Part shown: piece by piece, positions 54,815 to 63,205 of the stretch
Numbering within the stretch: the first letter of the stretch is position 1
Layout of the letters: every line of letters begins with the position of its first letter
NCBI GenBank assembly: GCA_015654535.1
Contig: JAATGU010000148.1
Location: 1-64,000 of the forward strand
Direction of reading: 5' to 3'
DNA: 64,000 nucleotides
Source of the DNA: Bacteroidales bacterium
Lineage (GTDB): Bacteria > Bacteroidota > Bacteroidia > Bacteroidales > Bacteroidaceae
The notes under the pieces: model-generated
Seen by the model: the letters and a program-made list of their open reading frames with translations, nothing else
Told to the model about the DNA's origin: nothing
The model's database searches: none
Made by a program: the position numbers and the translations under genes

Positions 54815-57430
54815 GTGGCAAATGATATTGTTTTAACTCCGATGATGAAGCAGTTTTTGGATTTAAAGGCCGAACATCCCGATGCAGTCATGCTTTTCAG
54901 GTGCGGCGACTTTTATGAAACTTATTCGGATGATGCAGTTATTGCCGCCGATATACTGGGAATTACCCTGACAAAACGAGCTAACGGAGCGGGTAAATCA
55001 GTTGAAATGGCTGGTTTTCCCCATCATGCACTCGATACATACTTGCCTAAACTGATCAGAGCAGGTAAAAGAGTGGCAATTTGTGACCAATTGGAAGACC
55101 CTAAGACTACCAAAAAACTGGTAAAGAGAGGCATTACCGAGCTGGTTACTCCGGGTGTTTCCATCAATGATAATATATTAAACTACAAAGAAAACAATTT
55201 CCTTGCTGCCGTTCATTTTGGTAAAACCGGATGTGGTGTTTCTTTCCTCGATATTTCTACCGGAGAGTTTCTCACGGCGGAAGGTCCGTTTGACTATGTG
55301 GATAAGCTATTAAGCAATTTCGCTCCGAAAGAAGTTCTTTATGAACGTAGTAGGAAAGGAATGTTTGAAGGCAACTTTGGAAATAAATTCTTTACTTTTG
55401 AGTTAGAGGACTGGGTATTTACGGAAAGCAGTGCTCGTGAGCGACTCTTAAAACACTTTGAAACCAAGAATCTCAAGGGCTTTGGGGTGGAACATCTAAA
55501 GAATGGGATTATCGCTTCAGGCGCAATTCTTCAGTATCTTGACATGACTCAGCATACACATATTGGTCATATAACTTCACTTTCACGCATTGAGGAAGAT
55601 CGCTATGTGCGGTTGGATAAGTTTACTGTCCGCAGTCTCGAACTCATTTCAAGCATGAACGATGGAGGTACAAGCTTGTTGAGCGTGATAGATAAAACCA
55701 TTAGTCCCATGGGAGCCCGTCTGCTAAAGCGTTGGATGGTTTTTCCATTGAAGGATGAAAAACCAATCAATGACCGGCTCAATGTGGTGGAATACTTTTT
55801 CCGCAAGCCGGAATTTAAGGATTTGATAGAAGAACAGCTGCACTTAATAGGGGATTTGGAAAGAATCATCTCGAAAGTTGCCGTGGGGCGCGTGTCTCCC
55901 CGTGAAGTAGTGCAGTTGAAAATTGCTTTACGGGCCATTGAACCCATCAAAGAAGCATGTCTGTCCGCGGAAAATCCCAGTCTGAACCGGATAGGAGACC
56001 AACTCAATCTCTGTTTAACTATTAGGGATAAGATAGATAAAGAAATCAATAACGATCCTCCGCTTTTGATTAATAAAGGGGGCGTGATAAAGAGTGGGGT
56101 GAATGATGAACTGGACGACTTACGTAAGATTGCCTTCTCCGGCAAAGATTATTTGTTGCAGATTCAGCAGCGGGAGAGTGAACTGACAGGTATTCCCAGT
56201 CTGAAGATTGCTTACAATAATGTCTTTGGTTATTTCATTGAAGTGAGAAATGCACATAAAGAGAAAGTTCCCCAAGAATGGATCCGTAAGCAGACTTTGG
56301 TCAATGCCGAACGTTACATCACGCAAGAACTCAAGGAATATGAGGAAAAGATCTTAGGGGCGGAAGATAAGATTCTGGTTCTGGAAACAAAGCTCTACAC
56401 GGATCTGGTCCTTTCTCTGAGCGAATACATTCCCGCGATCCAAATCAACGCCAATCAGATAGCAAGACTTGATTGTCTTCTTTCATTTGCTAACGTTGCA
56501 AGTGAGAACAAATACATACGTCCGGTCATAGAAGACAATGATGTGTTGGAGATTAAGCAGGGTAGACATCCGGTGATTGAAAAACAACTGCCGCTGGGTG
56601 AGAAATATATTGCCAATGATGTAATGTTGGATACCGAGCATCAGCAGATCATTATCATTACAGGCCCAAACATGGCCGGTAAATCGGCCTTACTCCGTCA
56701 GACTGCTTTGATCACTCTTCTGGCTCAGATAGGAAGTTTTGTTCCGGCCGAAAGTGCGCACATCGGGCTTGTGGATAAGATCTTTACCCGTGTGGGTGCA
56801 AGTGATAATATTTCGGTGGGAGAGTCCACTTTTATGATAGAGATGAATGAAGCCGCAGACATATTAAATAATATTTCGCCTCGTAGTTTGGTACTCTTTG
56901 ATGAGTTAGGTCGTGGAACCTCCACCTATGATGGCATTTCCATTGCCTGGGCTATTGTGGAATATATTCATGAACATCCCAAGGCTAAGGCGAGAACTTT
57001 GTTTGCCACGCACTATCATGAACTCAATGAAATGGAGAAATCCTTCAAGCGAATAAAGAACTACAACGTTTCTGTGAAAGAAATTGATAATAGAGTGATC
57101 TTTCTCCGTAAATTGGAACGGGGTGGGAGTGAGCACTCTTTTGGTATCCACGTGGCAAAGATGGCGGGAATGCCTAAAAGCATAGTGAAGCGGGCGACAG
57201 ACATTCTTCATCAGCTTGAAACCGACAACCGTAAGCAAGGTATTTCAAGTAAACATTTGGAACAAGTGAGCCAGAGTAGGGAAGGCATGCAACTTAATTT
57301 CTTTCAGCTCGATGATCCAATCCTTTGTCAGATACGAGATGAGATTCTTAATCTTGATGTGAATAATTTAACTCCTTTGGAGGCACTCAATAAGTTGAGC
57401 GATATTAAGAAGATCGTGAAAGGCAAATAG
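54815..57430 (+). CDS. mutS: DNA mismatch repair protein MutS, GTG start
   Basis: I chose the GTG at 54815 (871 residues, (M)[16 protein letters not shown]), preceded by AAAGGAAT as a ribosome-binding site. Bacteroides MutS proteins begin at this point. MutS binds base mismatches and small loops and recruits MutL. The mismatch-binding FYE motif is in [10 protein letters not shown]. The clamp and lever domains follow, then the ATPase domain with Walker [11 protein letters not shown], the conserved [14 protein letters not shown], Walker [17 protein letters not shown] and the ATHYHEL switch. It is read from its own promoter and closed by a strong terminator. Confidence 0.97.
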   Translation: MANDIVLTPMMKQFLDLKAEHPDAVMLFRCGDFYETYSDDAVIAADILGITLTKRANGAGKSVEMAGFPHHALDTYLPKLIRAGKRVAICDQLEDPKTTKKLVKRGITELVTPGVSINDNILNYKENNFLAAVHFGKTGCGVSFLDISTGEFLTAEGPFDYVDKLLSNFAPKEVLYERSRKGMFEGNFGNKFFTFELEDWVFTESSARERLLKHFETKNLKGFGVEHLKNGIIASGAILQYLDMTQHTHIGHITSLSRIEEDRYVRLDKFTVRSLELISSMNDGGTSLLSVIDKTISPMGARLLKRWMVFPLKDEKPINDRLNVVEYFFRKPEFKDLIEEQLHLIGDLERIISKVAVGRVSPREVVQLKIALRAIEPIKEACLSAENPSLNRIGDQLNLCLTIRDKIDKEINNDPPLLINKGGVIKSGVNDELDDLRKIAFSGKDYLLQIQQRESELTGIPSLKIAYNNVFGYFIEVRNAHKEKVPQEWIRKQTLVNAERYITQELKEYEEKILGAEDKILVLETKLYTDLVLSLSEYIPAIQINANQIARLDCLLSFANVASENKYIRPVIEDNDVLEIKQGRHPVIEKQLPLGEKYIANDVMLDTEHQQIIIITGPNMAGKSALLRQTALITLLAQIGSFVPAESAHIGLVDKIFTRVGASDNISVGESTFMIEMNEAADILNNISPRSLVLFDELGRGTSTYDGISIAWAIVEYIHEHPKAKARTLFATHYHELNEMEKSFKRIKNYNVSVKEIDNRVIFLRKLERGGSEHSFGIHVAKMAGMPKSIVKRATDILHQLETDNRKQGISSKHLEQVSQSREGMQLNFFQLDDPILCQIRDEILNLDVNNLTPLEALNKLSDIKKIVKGK

Positions 57431-57513
57431 GTGACAAGACATTATATGGAGAAGTAATTATCATTGTTTTATTATCAATTATGTAGCTTGCAATTTATTA
57501 TACAGATTAATAG

Positions 57514-57550
57514 AAAAAGAGATGATCAACTTTTTATATCATCTCTTTTT
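57514..57550. terminator. Bidirectional terminator between mutS and the CsgG operon
   Basis: AAAAAGAGATGAT (57514-57526) pairs perfectly with ATCATCTCTTTTT (57538-57550) around an 11-nt loop. The flanking A- and T-runs allow termination on both strands. Confidence 0.85.
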
Positions 57551-57559
57551 CTATTTTAA

Positions 57560-58243
57560 TTATTGTTTTACCGTTGCTCTAAACGTCTTATCGTTTGCTG
57601 GTGTTATTTGGTCTTTATCAAAAGTACTTTTATACTTGCCGTCGGGTAAATCATGGAGACTAAAGTTATTGCAACGTCTTGCTGCCACCACTTTATCAGT
57701 ACCTGCAGTTGCGATGGCAGAAGCCGCCATATCTACTAAAGCACCAAGAAGTCCGCCGCTACCCGAATTGATGCTCAGGTCCACAGTTAATGTTCCTTTT
57801 CTATTAAAAAGCACCTTGTTGTCTGTAGTTGATTTCATTATATATTCTATTTCTACTGTAATTGTGTTTCCAATTGTTGATTTCTTCCATTGATTAATGA
57901 TGGTAAAGAGTGCCGCGTCAGCACCGAAAACAGTATGGAATTTTGCTAGATTACTTTCCAAAAACATTTCTGAGTCATAGGCGCTCTCACTTTTAAATGT
58001 CTCCATTGCCAGGAAAGGAGAGATCACATAATAACCTTTTTCACTTAAAGGAATGGCTAAAGATGTATAGAAATATTCTTTAGCTTCCACATTAACCGTA
58101 CGATTTATTGGAGGCATAATAAGGACACTTGTTGGCTTCTCTACATACATTTCTGGATAATTATCTCCGCGGGTGAATTTTTTTGATTCAGCACAAGAAG
58201 TAAGCAGGAGAATACATAAACTAAAATAGATGATTTTTCTCAT
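57560..58243 (-). CDS. DUF799/GNA1162-like lipoprotein
   Basis: The 227-residue lipoprotein has the signal IIYFSLCILLLTSC (Cys17). The body contains VLIMPPINRTVNVEAKEYFY, EKGYYVISPFLAMETFKSE, GADAALFTIINQWKKS and the glycine-rich GGLLGALVDMAASAI. This is the pattern of DUF799 (neisserial GNA1162), whose fold resembles TolB/CsgG-type periplasmic domains. It ends an operon of four genes, all exported. DUF799 and DUF4810 lipoproteins often accompany CsgG-like proteins, so the four probably form one envelope complex. Confidence 0.85.
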   Translation of the reverse strand: MRKIIYFSLCILLLTSCAESKKFTRGDNYPEMYVEKPTSVLIMPPINRTVNVEAKEYFYTSLAIPLSEKGYYVISPFLAMETFKSESAYDSEMFLESNLAKFHTVFGADAALFTIINQWKKSTIGNTITVEIEYIMKSTTDNKVLFNRKGTLTVDLSINSGSGGLLGALVDMAASAIATAGTDKVVAARRCNNFSLHDLPDGKYKSTFDKDQITPANDKTFRATVKQ

Positions 58244-58593
58244 TTCTCTACCATTTTAATGATTCTTTCAATAAAGACCTTTGATTCAGGATAAGCAGTT
58301 ATTTCATTTTTTAACATTGCTACTCCTTCTTCTTTTTTACCTGTTTGCACAAGTAAAAAGCCATATTCCGCATATGTACCGGGAGGAACCACTTTTCGAG
58401 TGCTTTGGCTCTGTTGTCTAATCATTTGTGAATATGTTTGCAATAGGGCTTCAGTGCTTTCCGGAGTTTGTTTCTTATAGTAATTATAGGACGTCTTTTC
58501 GTAATCTTTCCATGAATAGAGGGCGCTTTCCTGAGTTACGCAAGAACTTAATGACAATGCACAGCAAGCTAAACAGATTATTGTTTTCTTCAT
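58240..58593 (-). CDS. DUF4810 lipoprotein
   Basis: The 117-residue lipoprotein has Cys18 at the end of CLACCALSLSSC. It contains the DUF4810 pattern YSWKDYEKTSYNYYKKQTPE, followed by VPPGTYAEYGFLLVQTGKKE and a helical repeat-like C-terminus. It has one TPR-like helix pair. It overlaps both neighbours by 4 bp (ATGA), as is usual in this operon type. Function is unknown, but it is a regular companion of CsgG-like and DUF799 proteins. Confidence 0.85.
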   Translation of the reverse strand: MKKTIICLACCALSLSSCVTQESALYSWKDYEKTSYNYYKKQTPESTEALLQTYSQMIRQQSQSTRKVVPPGTYAEYGFLLVQTGKKEEGVAMLKNEITAYPESKVFIERIIKMVEK

Positions 58594-58931
58594 GGCAATT
58601 GTATTTTTTTAGTCTCTTGGGCAGAGACGAAGATTTCCTTATTATAAATCACATTGCCATCGTAAATAATCTTCAGATTTCTTTTTCCTTTGGCAATTGC
58701 ATAAGTGTTTCCTTTTATCGTTCCTTTTTTCTCTTTGAGAACTTGAGCATTGAATGTGGTTTTACCATCAATGATAACCTGAACATCGTTATCATACTTC
58801 TCGTTTGCTACGAAGAGTAAATATGCCTGATCCGTTAATCCTCTTTCCTGACTAAAACTTCCTACTTTACAGCTAGTGAGAAGTGTGCAGATGCACACAA
58901 AGAATAGAGCAATATATTTTGTTTTCATCAT
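58590..58931 (-). CDS. Small lipoprotein of the CsgG operon
   Basis: The 113-residue lipoprotein has Cys21 after FFVCICTLLTS. The mature part is beta-rich (LFVANEKYDNDVQVIIDGKT, KGKRNLKIIYDGNVIYNKE, FVSAQETKKIQLP) and resembles a small Ig- or PEGA-like sandwich. It overlaps the csgG-type gene and the DUF4810 gene by 4 bp each. I recognise no named family. Its place suggests it joins the same complex. Confidence 0.65.
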   Translation of the reverse strand: MMKTKYIALFFVCICTLLTSCKVGSFSQERGLTDQAYLLFVANEKYDNDVQVIIDGKTTFNAQVLKEKKGTIKGNTYAIAKGKRNLKIIYDGNVIYNKEIFVSAQETKKIQLP

Positions 58932-59854
58932 TTTTTCTCCTCAATATAATAGTTATTCAGATTTGTTTTATCAATCTCTCCTTCAGTAAATGTTACTATG
59001 GAATATTCAGTGTCCGGTGTGTCTCCACCAGTCATAGAGATGGAAATTTCACCCACCTTTTTTCCTGGAAGTTCTATACTCATTCCGGTTTGTGGGTTCT
59101 TTACGGTTTTTCCTTTTAACTTGACACTAAATTTATCTCCAGCCTCTATTCCCTGACTCTTTCCGCCTGAGATAAGAATGGCATCATTGTCGTAAGAAAG
59201 AAAATAAGATTTCCAAGGCCTATCCATGCAGTTATTAATGATATTCTCTACTAATTTGGAGATAGCCATAGAGATTGCTTTATCGCTTAAAGTTGCATCG
59301 TAATCCGCTTTACCACCCACTCCAAGTGTTTGCTTGGTTTTTTGTTCGGCAGTTCCCTTGGCTTCCTCAGAATAGATGATGAGCCCGGTGGAAACGTCAA
59401 CCAAACGGATACTCACCGCAGCTTCAACAATTTGAGTTTTGCTGGTAGAGAAGACCTTTACATCGCCAATGTTTTTACGGCCATACTCAGTGATGGAACC
59501 AATGATCAAATAATCCGCTCCAACATTCTGGTAAGAGTTATCGGACTTTGAGGATTCTTTGAGCAACTCATTAAGATCATTTCTTTCTAATAAAATAAAT
59601 TTCCCGGAAGATGCCAGTTTAGCAGATAAAATGTCCAACGCTTGTTTACCCATAGGATCATTGTCTTTGTCATAAAAGAGTCCTTTGGCATACTGGGTTT
59701 CGTTGGTGAAACGGGAGATGGCTACTTTTCTTTTGAGTGCTTTCCCTGCTTGATTTACAGAAGATTCGGGCTCAACGACAGTAACCTTTCTTTGGCCGTA
59801 CACTTCTGTCTGCACACAAATTAGCAGCAGAACTAAATAAATCATTTTTTTCAT
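58928..59854 (-). CDS. CsgG/HfaB-family exported protein
   Basis: The 308 residues start with a signal peptide (IYLVLLLICVQTEVYGQ) without a lipobox Cys at the junction, unlike E. coli CsgG. The CsgG domain is clear: KRKVAISRFTNETQYAKGLF, LSAKLASSGKFILLERNDLN, GADYLIIGSITEYGRKNIGD and VSIRLVDVSTGLIIYSEEAK. A C-terminal extension of about 90 residues ends the protein. CsgG forms the outer-membrane secretion pore for curli, but no curli subunit genes are here. It is more likely part of the CsgG-DUF4810-DUF799 envelope system. It is the first gene of the operon. Confidence 0.85.
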   Translation of the reverse strand: MKKMIYLVLLLICVQTEVYGQRKVTVVEPESSVNQAGKALKRKVAISRFTNETQYAKGLFYDKDNDPMGKQALDILSAKLASSGKFILLERNDLNELLKESSKSDNSYQNVGADYLIIGSITEYGRKNIGDVKVFSTSKTQIVEAAVSIRLVDVSTGLIIYSEEAKGTAEQKTKQTLGVGGKADYDATLSDKAISMAISKLVENIINNCMDRPWKSYFLSYDNDAILISGGKSQGIEAGDKFSVKLKGKTVKNPQTGMSIELPGKKVGEISISMTGGDTPDTEYSIVTFTEGEIDKTNLNNYYIEEKK

Positions 59855-59910
59855 ATTATTCTTTTTATAAAAAAACTTAAGATTTTACTAGATAAATAAT
59901 TTAGCTAAAA

Positions 59911-59918
59911 CAAAAGTA
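59911..59918 (-). promoter_or_regulatory. Bacteroides -7 element for the CsgG operon
   Basis: The minus strand reads TACTTTTG (TAnnTTTG), 57 bp upstream of the ATG at 59854. Confidence 0.45.
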
Positions 59919-59958
59919 ATATAAAAAGAATAGCAATGTATATTTATATTTGTCTTTT

Positions 59959-60798
59959 TTATTGGTCAGCTGATTTTTTTTCAAGATATTTACCTCCGAA
60001 TATGCAGGCAATTCCCAGAATAATGAAAGGGATGCTGAGCCATTGGCCCATATTAATGCTCATTCCATCTTCAAAACCTACCTGATTTTCTTTCAGAAAT
60101 TCCACAAAGAAACGGAAAGTAAAAATGAGAGTGATGGTTAATCCAAAGAAAAAGCCTCGGTGAAGCTTGCCTTTATATTTTTTGTAAAGGAAGATGTTGA
60201 GGAAAAAGAAGAGGAGATACGCTAATGCTTCATAGAGTTGGGCAGGATGGCGAGGTAACTTATCTTCACGGACAAAAATAAATGCCCAGGGAACATTGGT
60301 TACTTTCCCAATGATTTCGGAGTTCATCAAGTTACCTAAGCGGATGCAGCAGGCTGCGATGGGTGTGGCTATGGCAATCATATCGAGCACATCCATGTAG
60401 TTTAGCTTGGTCTTTCGCACATAGAGCCAAAGGGCTACAAGCAGACCGATGGTTCCGCCATGACTTGCCAGGCCTTCATAGCCGGTAAACTTTATTCCGT
60501 CTGGAGTAAACTTTATGGGAAGTATCATTTCCACAGGGTGGGAGAGGAAGTAGTCCGGCTGATAGAAAAGGCAATGCCCCAGTCGCGCACCGATTAAGAT
60601 GGCGAAGAAACAGTAGAAAAAGAGTGGTTCAAACTTCTTTTCAGGAATGTTCTGATCTTTGTACAAGTAATGCACCACGTAGTATGCCGCCAGCAACCCT
60701 AATGCAAACAGGACTGAATAGTAACGAAGGGTAATGCCAAAAGCAGTAAATATTTCTAAGTCAGGATTCCAAGTGATATACGCCAGCAAGCTGCTCAT
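59959..60798 (-). CDS. lgt: Prolipoprotein diacylglyceryl transferase
   Basis: The 279-residue inner-membrane enzyme moves a diacylglycerol from phosphatidylglycerol to the lipobox Cys of prolipoproteins. It has about seven membrane helices. Recognisable parts are [19 protein letters not shown] (the conserved Arg), [19 protein letters not shown], the signature [18 protein letters not shown], and [14 protein letters not shown]. The essential His and Arg positions of the family are kept. It would act on the many lipoproteins in this window. It is the last gene of ychF-panE-lgt. Confidence 0.95.
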   Translation of the reverse strand: MSSLLAYITWNPDLEIFTAFGITLRYYSVLFALGLLAAYYVVHYLYKDQNIPEKKFEPLFFYCFFAILIGARLGHCLFYQPDYFLSHPVEMILPIKFTPDGIKFTGYEGLASHGGTIGLLVALWLYVRKTKLNYMDVLDMIAIATPIAACCIRLGNLMNSEIIGKVTNVPWAFIFVREDKLPRHPAQLYEALAYLLFFFLNIFLYKKYKGKLHRGFFFGLTITLIFTFRFFVEFLKENQVGFEDGMSINMGQWLSIPFIILGIACIFGGKYLEKKSADQ

Positions 60799-60809
60799 GA
60801 TGTCTTTGT

Positions 60810-61721
60810 TTAGTTAAATTTTTCTGCTAATAACTTGTAAGTAGGCACTTCAATTCCCAGTTGATCTCCTTTGGAAATAAGGTCAAAGAGTAAGCCATCG
60901 ATTTCCGATTCATGTCCTTTGGCGAGGTCTTTTTGCAGGGAAGCTGTGGTGGCGGGGTCTAACTTATCAATTACTTTGAGGTTATAGGCCACCGGATCTT
61001 CCGTGAAATCTATTCCAAGAGCTTTGCCAATGGCGGTACTTTCCCGTGATAGACCGATGAAAGTGTCCCGTATTTTTCCCTCTTTTTGCACTTCTCCCAT
61101 GGGAACGTTATAGTATGCGCCAGTACAAGCCATCGCGGAGATGAACGACCATTTCACGAATGTATCACGGTTGATATCGTCTGAAATGGGTGCTTTAATA
61201 CCACTCTCCTGAAGGACTTTCTGCACTTCCTGAAGCTTTTCATAAGGTACATTGTCTTCTTTTCGGGCACCAAACACGAGACGAAAGATGGTTCCCATCT
61301 GGGTAATCTCGCCCGGAGCGGAGACGAATCCCACAATGTAGATGCAACCATCGAGAATGGTTACCTGAGGTACCTTGCTTTGTATCTTGGACCCGGTGCC
61401 ATAGACGTTGAGAATTGGTATCACAAGCGTGTCTTTGTGGGCAGCCTTTGCTATTAGTTCCGTGATAGAATCAATGGAATACCCTTTTACGCAGACAAAA
61501 ATCACATCGGCTTTATCTGAATATTCCTCCGCCGTACAAGCGTTTATGTGGACGGTATGTTCTCCTTTCAATCCGGATTTCAGTTTTAAGCCGTCCTCCT
61601 GCATTGCTTTCAAGTGAGCTCCGCGTGCAATGCAAGTCACATTGTGACCCGCCAAAGCAAGAAAAGCGGCGATACTTCCTCCCACGCCGCCGGTTCCTAT
61701 AATCAGATATTTTGCAGCCAT
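60810..61721 (-). CDS. panE: Ketopantoate reductase family protein
   Basis: The 303-residue NAD(P)H-dependent dehydrogenase has the N-terminal Rossmann motif [20 protein letters not shown] and the family's [17 protein letters not shown] segment with the catalytic Lys. A helical C-terminal domain follows, with [20 protein letters not shown]. The reaction of PanE is reduction of 2-dehydropantoate to pantoate in coenzyme A synthesis. Paralogs with other substrates exist, and no other pantothenate gene lies nearby, so the assignment is good but not certain. It lies 9 bp after ychF and 11 bp before lgt. Confidence 0.85.
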   Translation of the reverse strand: MAAKYLIIGTGGVGGSIAAFLALAGHNVTCIARGAHLKAMQEDGLKLKSGLKGEHTVHINACTAEEYSDKADVIFVCVKGYSIDSITELIAKAAHKDTLVIPILNVYGTGSKIQSKVPQVTILDGCIYIVGFVSAPGEITQMGTIFRLVFGARKEDNVPYEKLQEVQKVLQESGIKAPISDDINRDTFVKWSFISAMACTGAYYNVPMGEVQKEGKIRDTFIGLSRESTAIGKALGIDFTEDPVAYNLKVIDKLDPATTASLQKDLAKGHESEIDGLLFDLISKGDQLGIEVPTYKLLAEKFN

Positions 61722-61730
61722 GATGTTTTG

Positions 61731-62834
61731 TTATACATTAAAGCGGAAGTGCATGATGTCACCGTCTTCCACTACATATTCCTTACCTTCCACACCCAGT
61801 TTACCCGCTTCTTTTACGGCAGCTTCCGAGCCATATTCTATAAAGTCATGGTATTTAATAACCTCCGCACGGATAAAACCTTTTTCAAAGTCCGTGTGAA
61901 TCACTCCGGCACACTGCGGAGCTTTGCTTCCTTTGAGGTAAGTCCATGCACGGACTTCCTGCACACCAGCGGTGAAATAAGTCTCCAAATTCAACAATGT
62001 GTAGGCAGATTTAATAAGTCTGGCTACTCCCGATTCCACCAATCCAATCTCACTGAGGAACATTTCACGTTCTTCGAACGTTTCAAACTCAGCAATTTCG
62101 GATTCTATCTTGGCAGCTACGATAAGCAATTGGGCATCTTCTTCTTTAATCGCCTCACGTACCAGTTCCACGTACTTATTTCCGTTCACGGCACTGGCTT
62201 CGTCCACGTTGCATACATAGAGAACCGGTTTACTGGTGAGTAAGTATAGCTCTTTGGCTAATTTTTGTTCGTCCTTTGTTTCAAACTGAACTGTGCGGGC
62301 CGACTTCCCTTGTTCCAGAACCGCCTTATATTTTGCAAGTACGTCATACGTCATCTTTGCCACTTTGTCACCGCCTGTTACCGCTTGTTTCTGTACTTTC
62401 TGAATGCGGCTGTCGATAGTATCCAGGTCTTTCAGCTGAAGTTCGTAATCAATGATCTCTTTGTCGCGAATAGGGTTGACAGATCCGTCCACATGCACCA
62501 CATTTTCGTCGTCAAAACAGCGAAGAACGTGAATGATCGCATCCGTTTCGCGGATGTTGGCAAGGAACTTATTCCCTAAACCTTCACCCTTGCTGGCACC
62601 TTTCACCAGTCCGGCAATATCCACAATCTCAACCGTGGTAGGCACTATGCGATTAGGGTGCACCAATTCAGCAAGCTTATTCAGCCGTTCATCGGGAACA
62701 GTGATTACACCAACGTTAGGTTCTATCGTACAAAAAGGAAAGTTTGCAGCTTGCGCCTTTGCGTTGGACAAGCAATTAAAGAGAGTCGATTTTCCCACAT
62801 TGGGAAGTCCTACGATACCACATTGTAAAGCCAT
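61731..62834 (-). CDS. ychF: Redox-regulated ATPase/GTPase YchF
   Basis: The 367-residue OBG-family P-loop protein starts ALQCGIVGLPNVGKSTLFN (G1). It continues with the switch regions (VDIAGLVKGASKGEGLGNKF), a coiled-coil insert (about 115-190), the NVDE segment in place of NKxD (the family's altered specificity motif, favouring ATP) and a C-terminal TGS domain (WTYLKGSKAPQCAGVIHTDF). YchF binds ribosomes and affects translation and stress responses. It is the first gene of a three-gene operon with its own promoter. Confidence 0.95.
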   Translation of the reverse strand: MALQCGIVGLPNVGKSTLFNCLSNAKAQAANFPFCTIEPNVGVITVPDERLNKLAELVHPNRIVPTTVEIVDIAGLVKGASKGEGLGNKFLANIRETDAIIHVLRCFDDENVVHVDGSVNPIRDKEIIDYELQLKDLDTIDSRIQKVQKQAVTGGDKVAKMTYDVLAKYKAVLEQGKSARTVQFETKDEQKLAKELYLLTSKPVLYVCNVDEASAVNGNKYVELVREAIKEEDAQLLIVAAKIESEIAEFETFEEREMFLSEIGLVESGVARLIKSAYTLLNLETYFTAGVQEVRAWTYLKGSKAPQCAGVIHTDFEKGFIRAEVIKYHDFIEYGSEAAVKEAGKLGVEGKEYVVEDGDIMHFRFNV

Positions 62835-62881
62835 TCTATCTATCGTTTATTTATTTCTTATTTTAAATCTTTTCCAGCTCA

Positions 62882-62889
62882 CAAAAGTA
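62882..62889 (-). promoter_or_regulatory. Bacteroides -7 element for the ychF operon
   Basis: The minus strand reads TACTTTTG (TAnnTTTG), 48 bp upstream of the ychF ATG. Confidence 0.5.
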
Positions 62890-62982
62890 CAAATTATTCG
62901 GGGGAATGCAAAGAATTACTCGTTTACCTTGGCTATTAATAACATCTAACTATAGAGATCTTCCATTTATCCAAGAAATAAG

Positions 62983-63100
62983 TTCTGTTTGATATATAGC
63001 TAACTACTATTTTGATATATATCAAAGAGTGTGTCAGATATATATCAAAGAGTGTGTCAGATATATATCAAAATACCTTCCCGATATATATCAAACAGAA
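62983..63100. repeat. Palindrome array C: five GATATATATC-type boxes, 23-bp period
   Basis: Boxes start at 62991 (GATATATAGC), then 63014, 63037, 63060 and 63083 (GATATATATC), each exactly 23 bp apart with 13-bp spacers. Spacers 2 and 3 are identical (AAAGAGTGTGTCA); the others differ. The outer arms TTCTGTTTGATATATA (62983-62998) and TATATATCAAACAGAA (63085-63100) are perfect inverted repeats. The array lies between the divergent ychF promoter and the promoter of the last gene, 13 bp before the latter's -7 element. Confidence 0.9.
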
Positions 63101-63113
63101 AAAATAACTTGAG

Positions 63114-63121
63114 TATCTTTG
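63114..63121 (+). promoter_or_regulatory. Bacteroides -7 element for the last gene
   Basis: TATCTTTG matches TAnnTTTG, about 85 bp upstream of the ATG at 63206 and directly downstream of palindrome array C. Confidence 0.45.
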
Positions 63122-63205
63122 AACGTTTCCTTGGCTGGGGTGTATGCTATCATGGAACTGTTCCTCACGATGAGTAGACATTTAATAACGAAATTAAAAA
63201 TGAAC

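Noticed and set aside
55603..56145. Minus-strand ORF of 180 codons inside mutS
   Set aside because: It is fully antisense to conserved mutS domains, and its translation is low in protein-like structure.
58928..59854. Curli secretion system
   Set aside because: Only the CsgG-like protein is present; there are no CsgA, B, E or F homologs nearby.
24576..63100. Arrays A-C as CRISPR arrays
   Set aside because: The repeated boxes are only 6-10 bp, spacers are 13-16 bp and partly identical, and there are no cas genes. The constant period is shared, but everything else differs from CRISPR.
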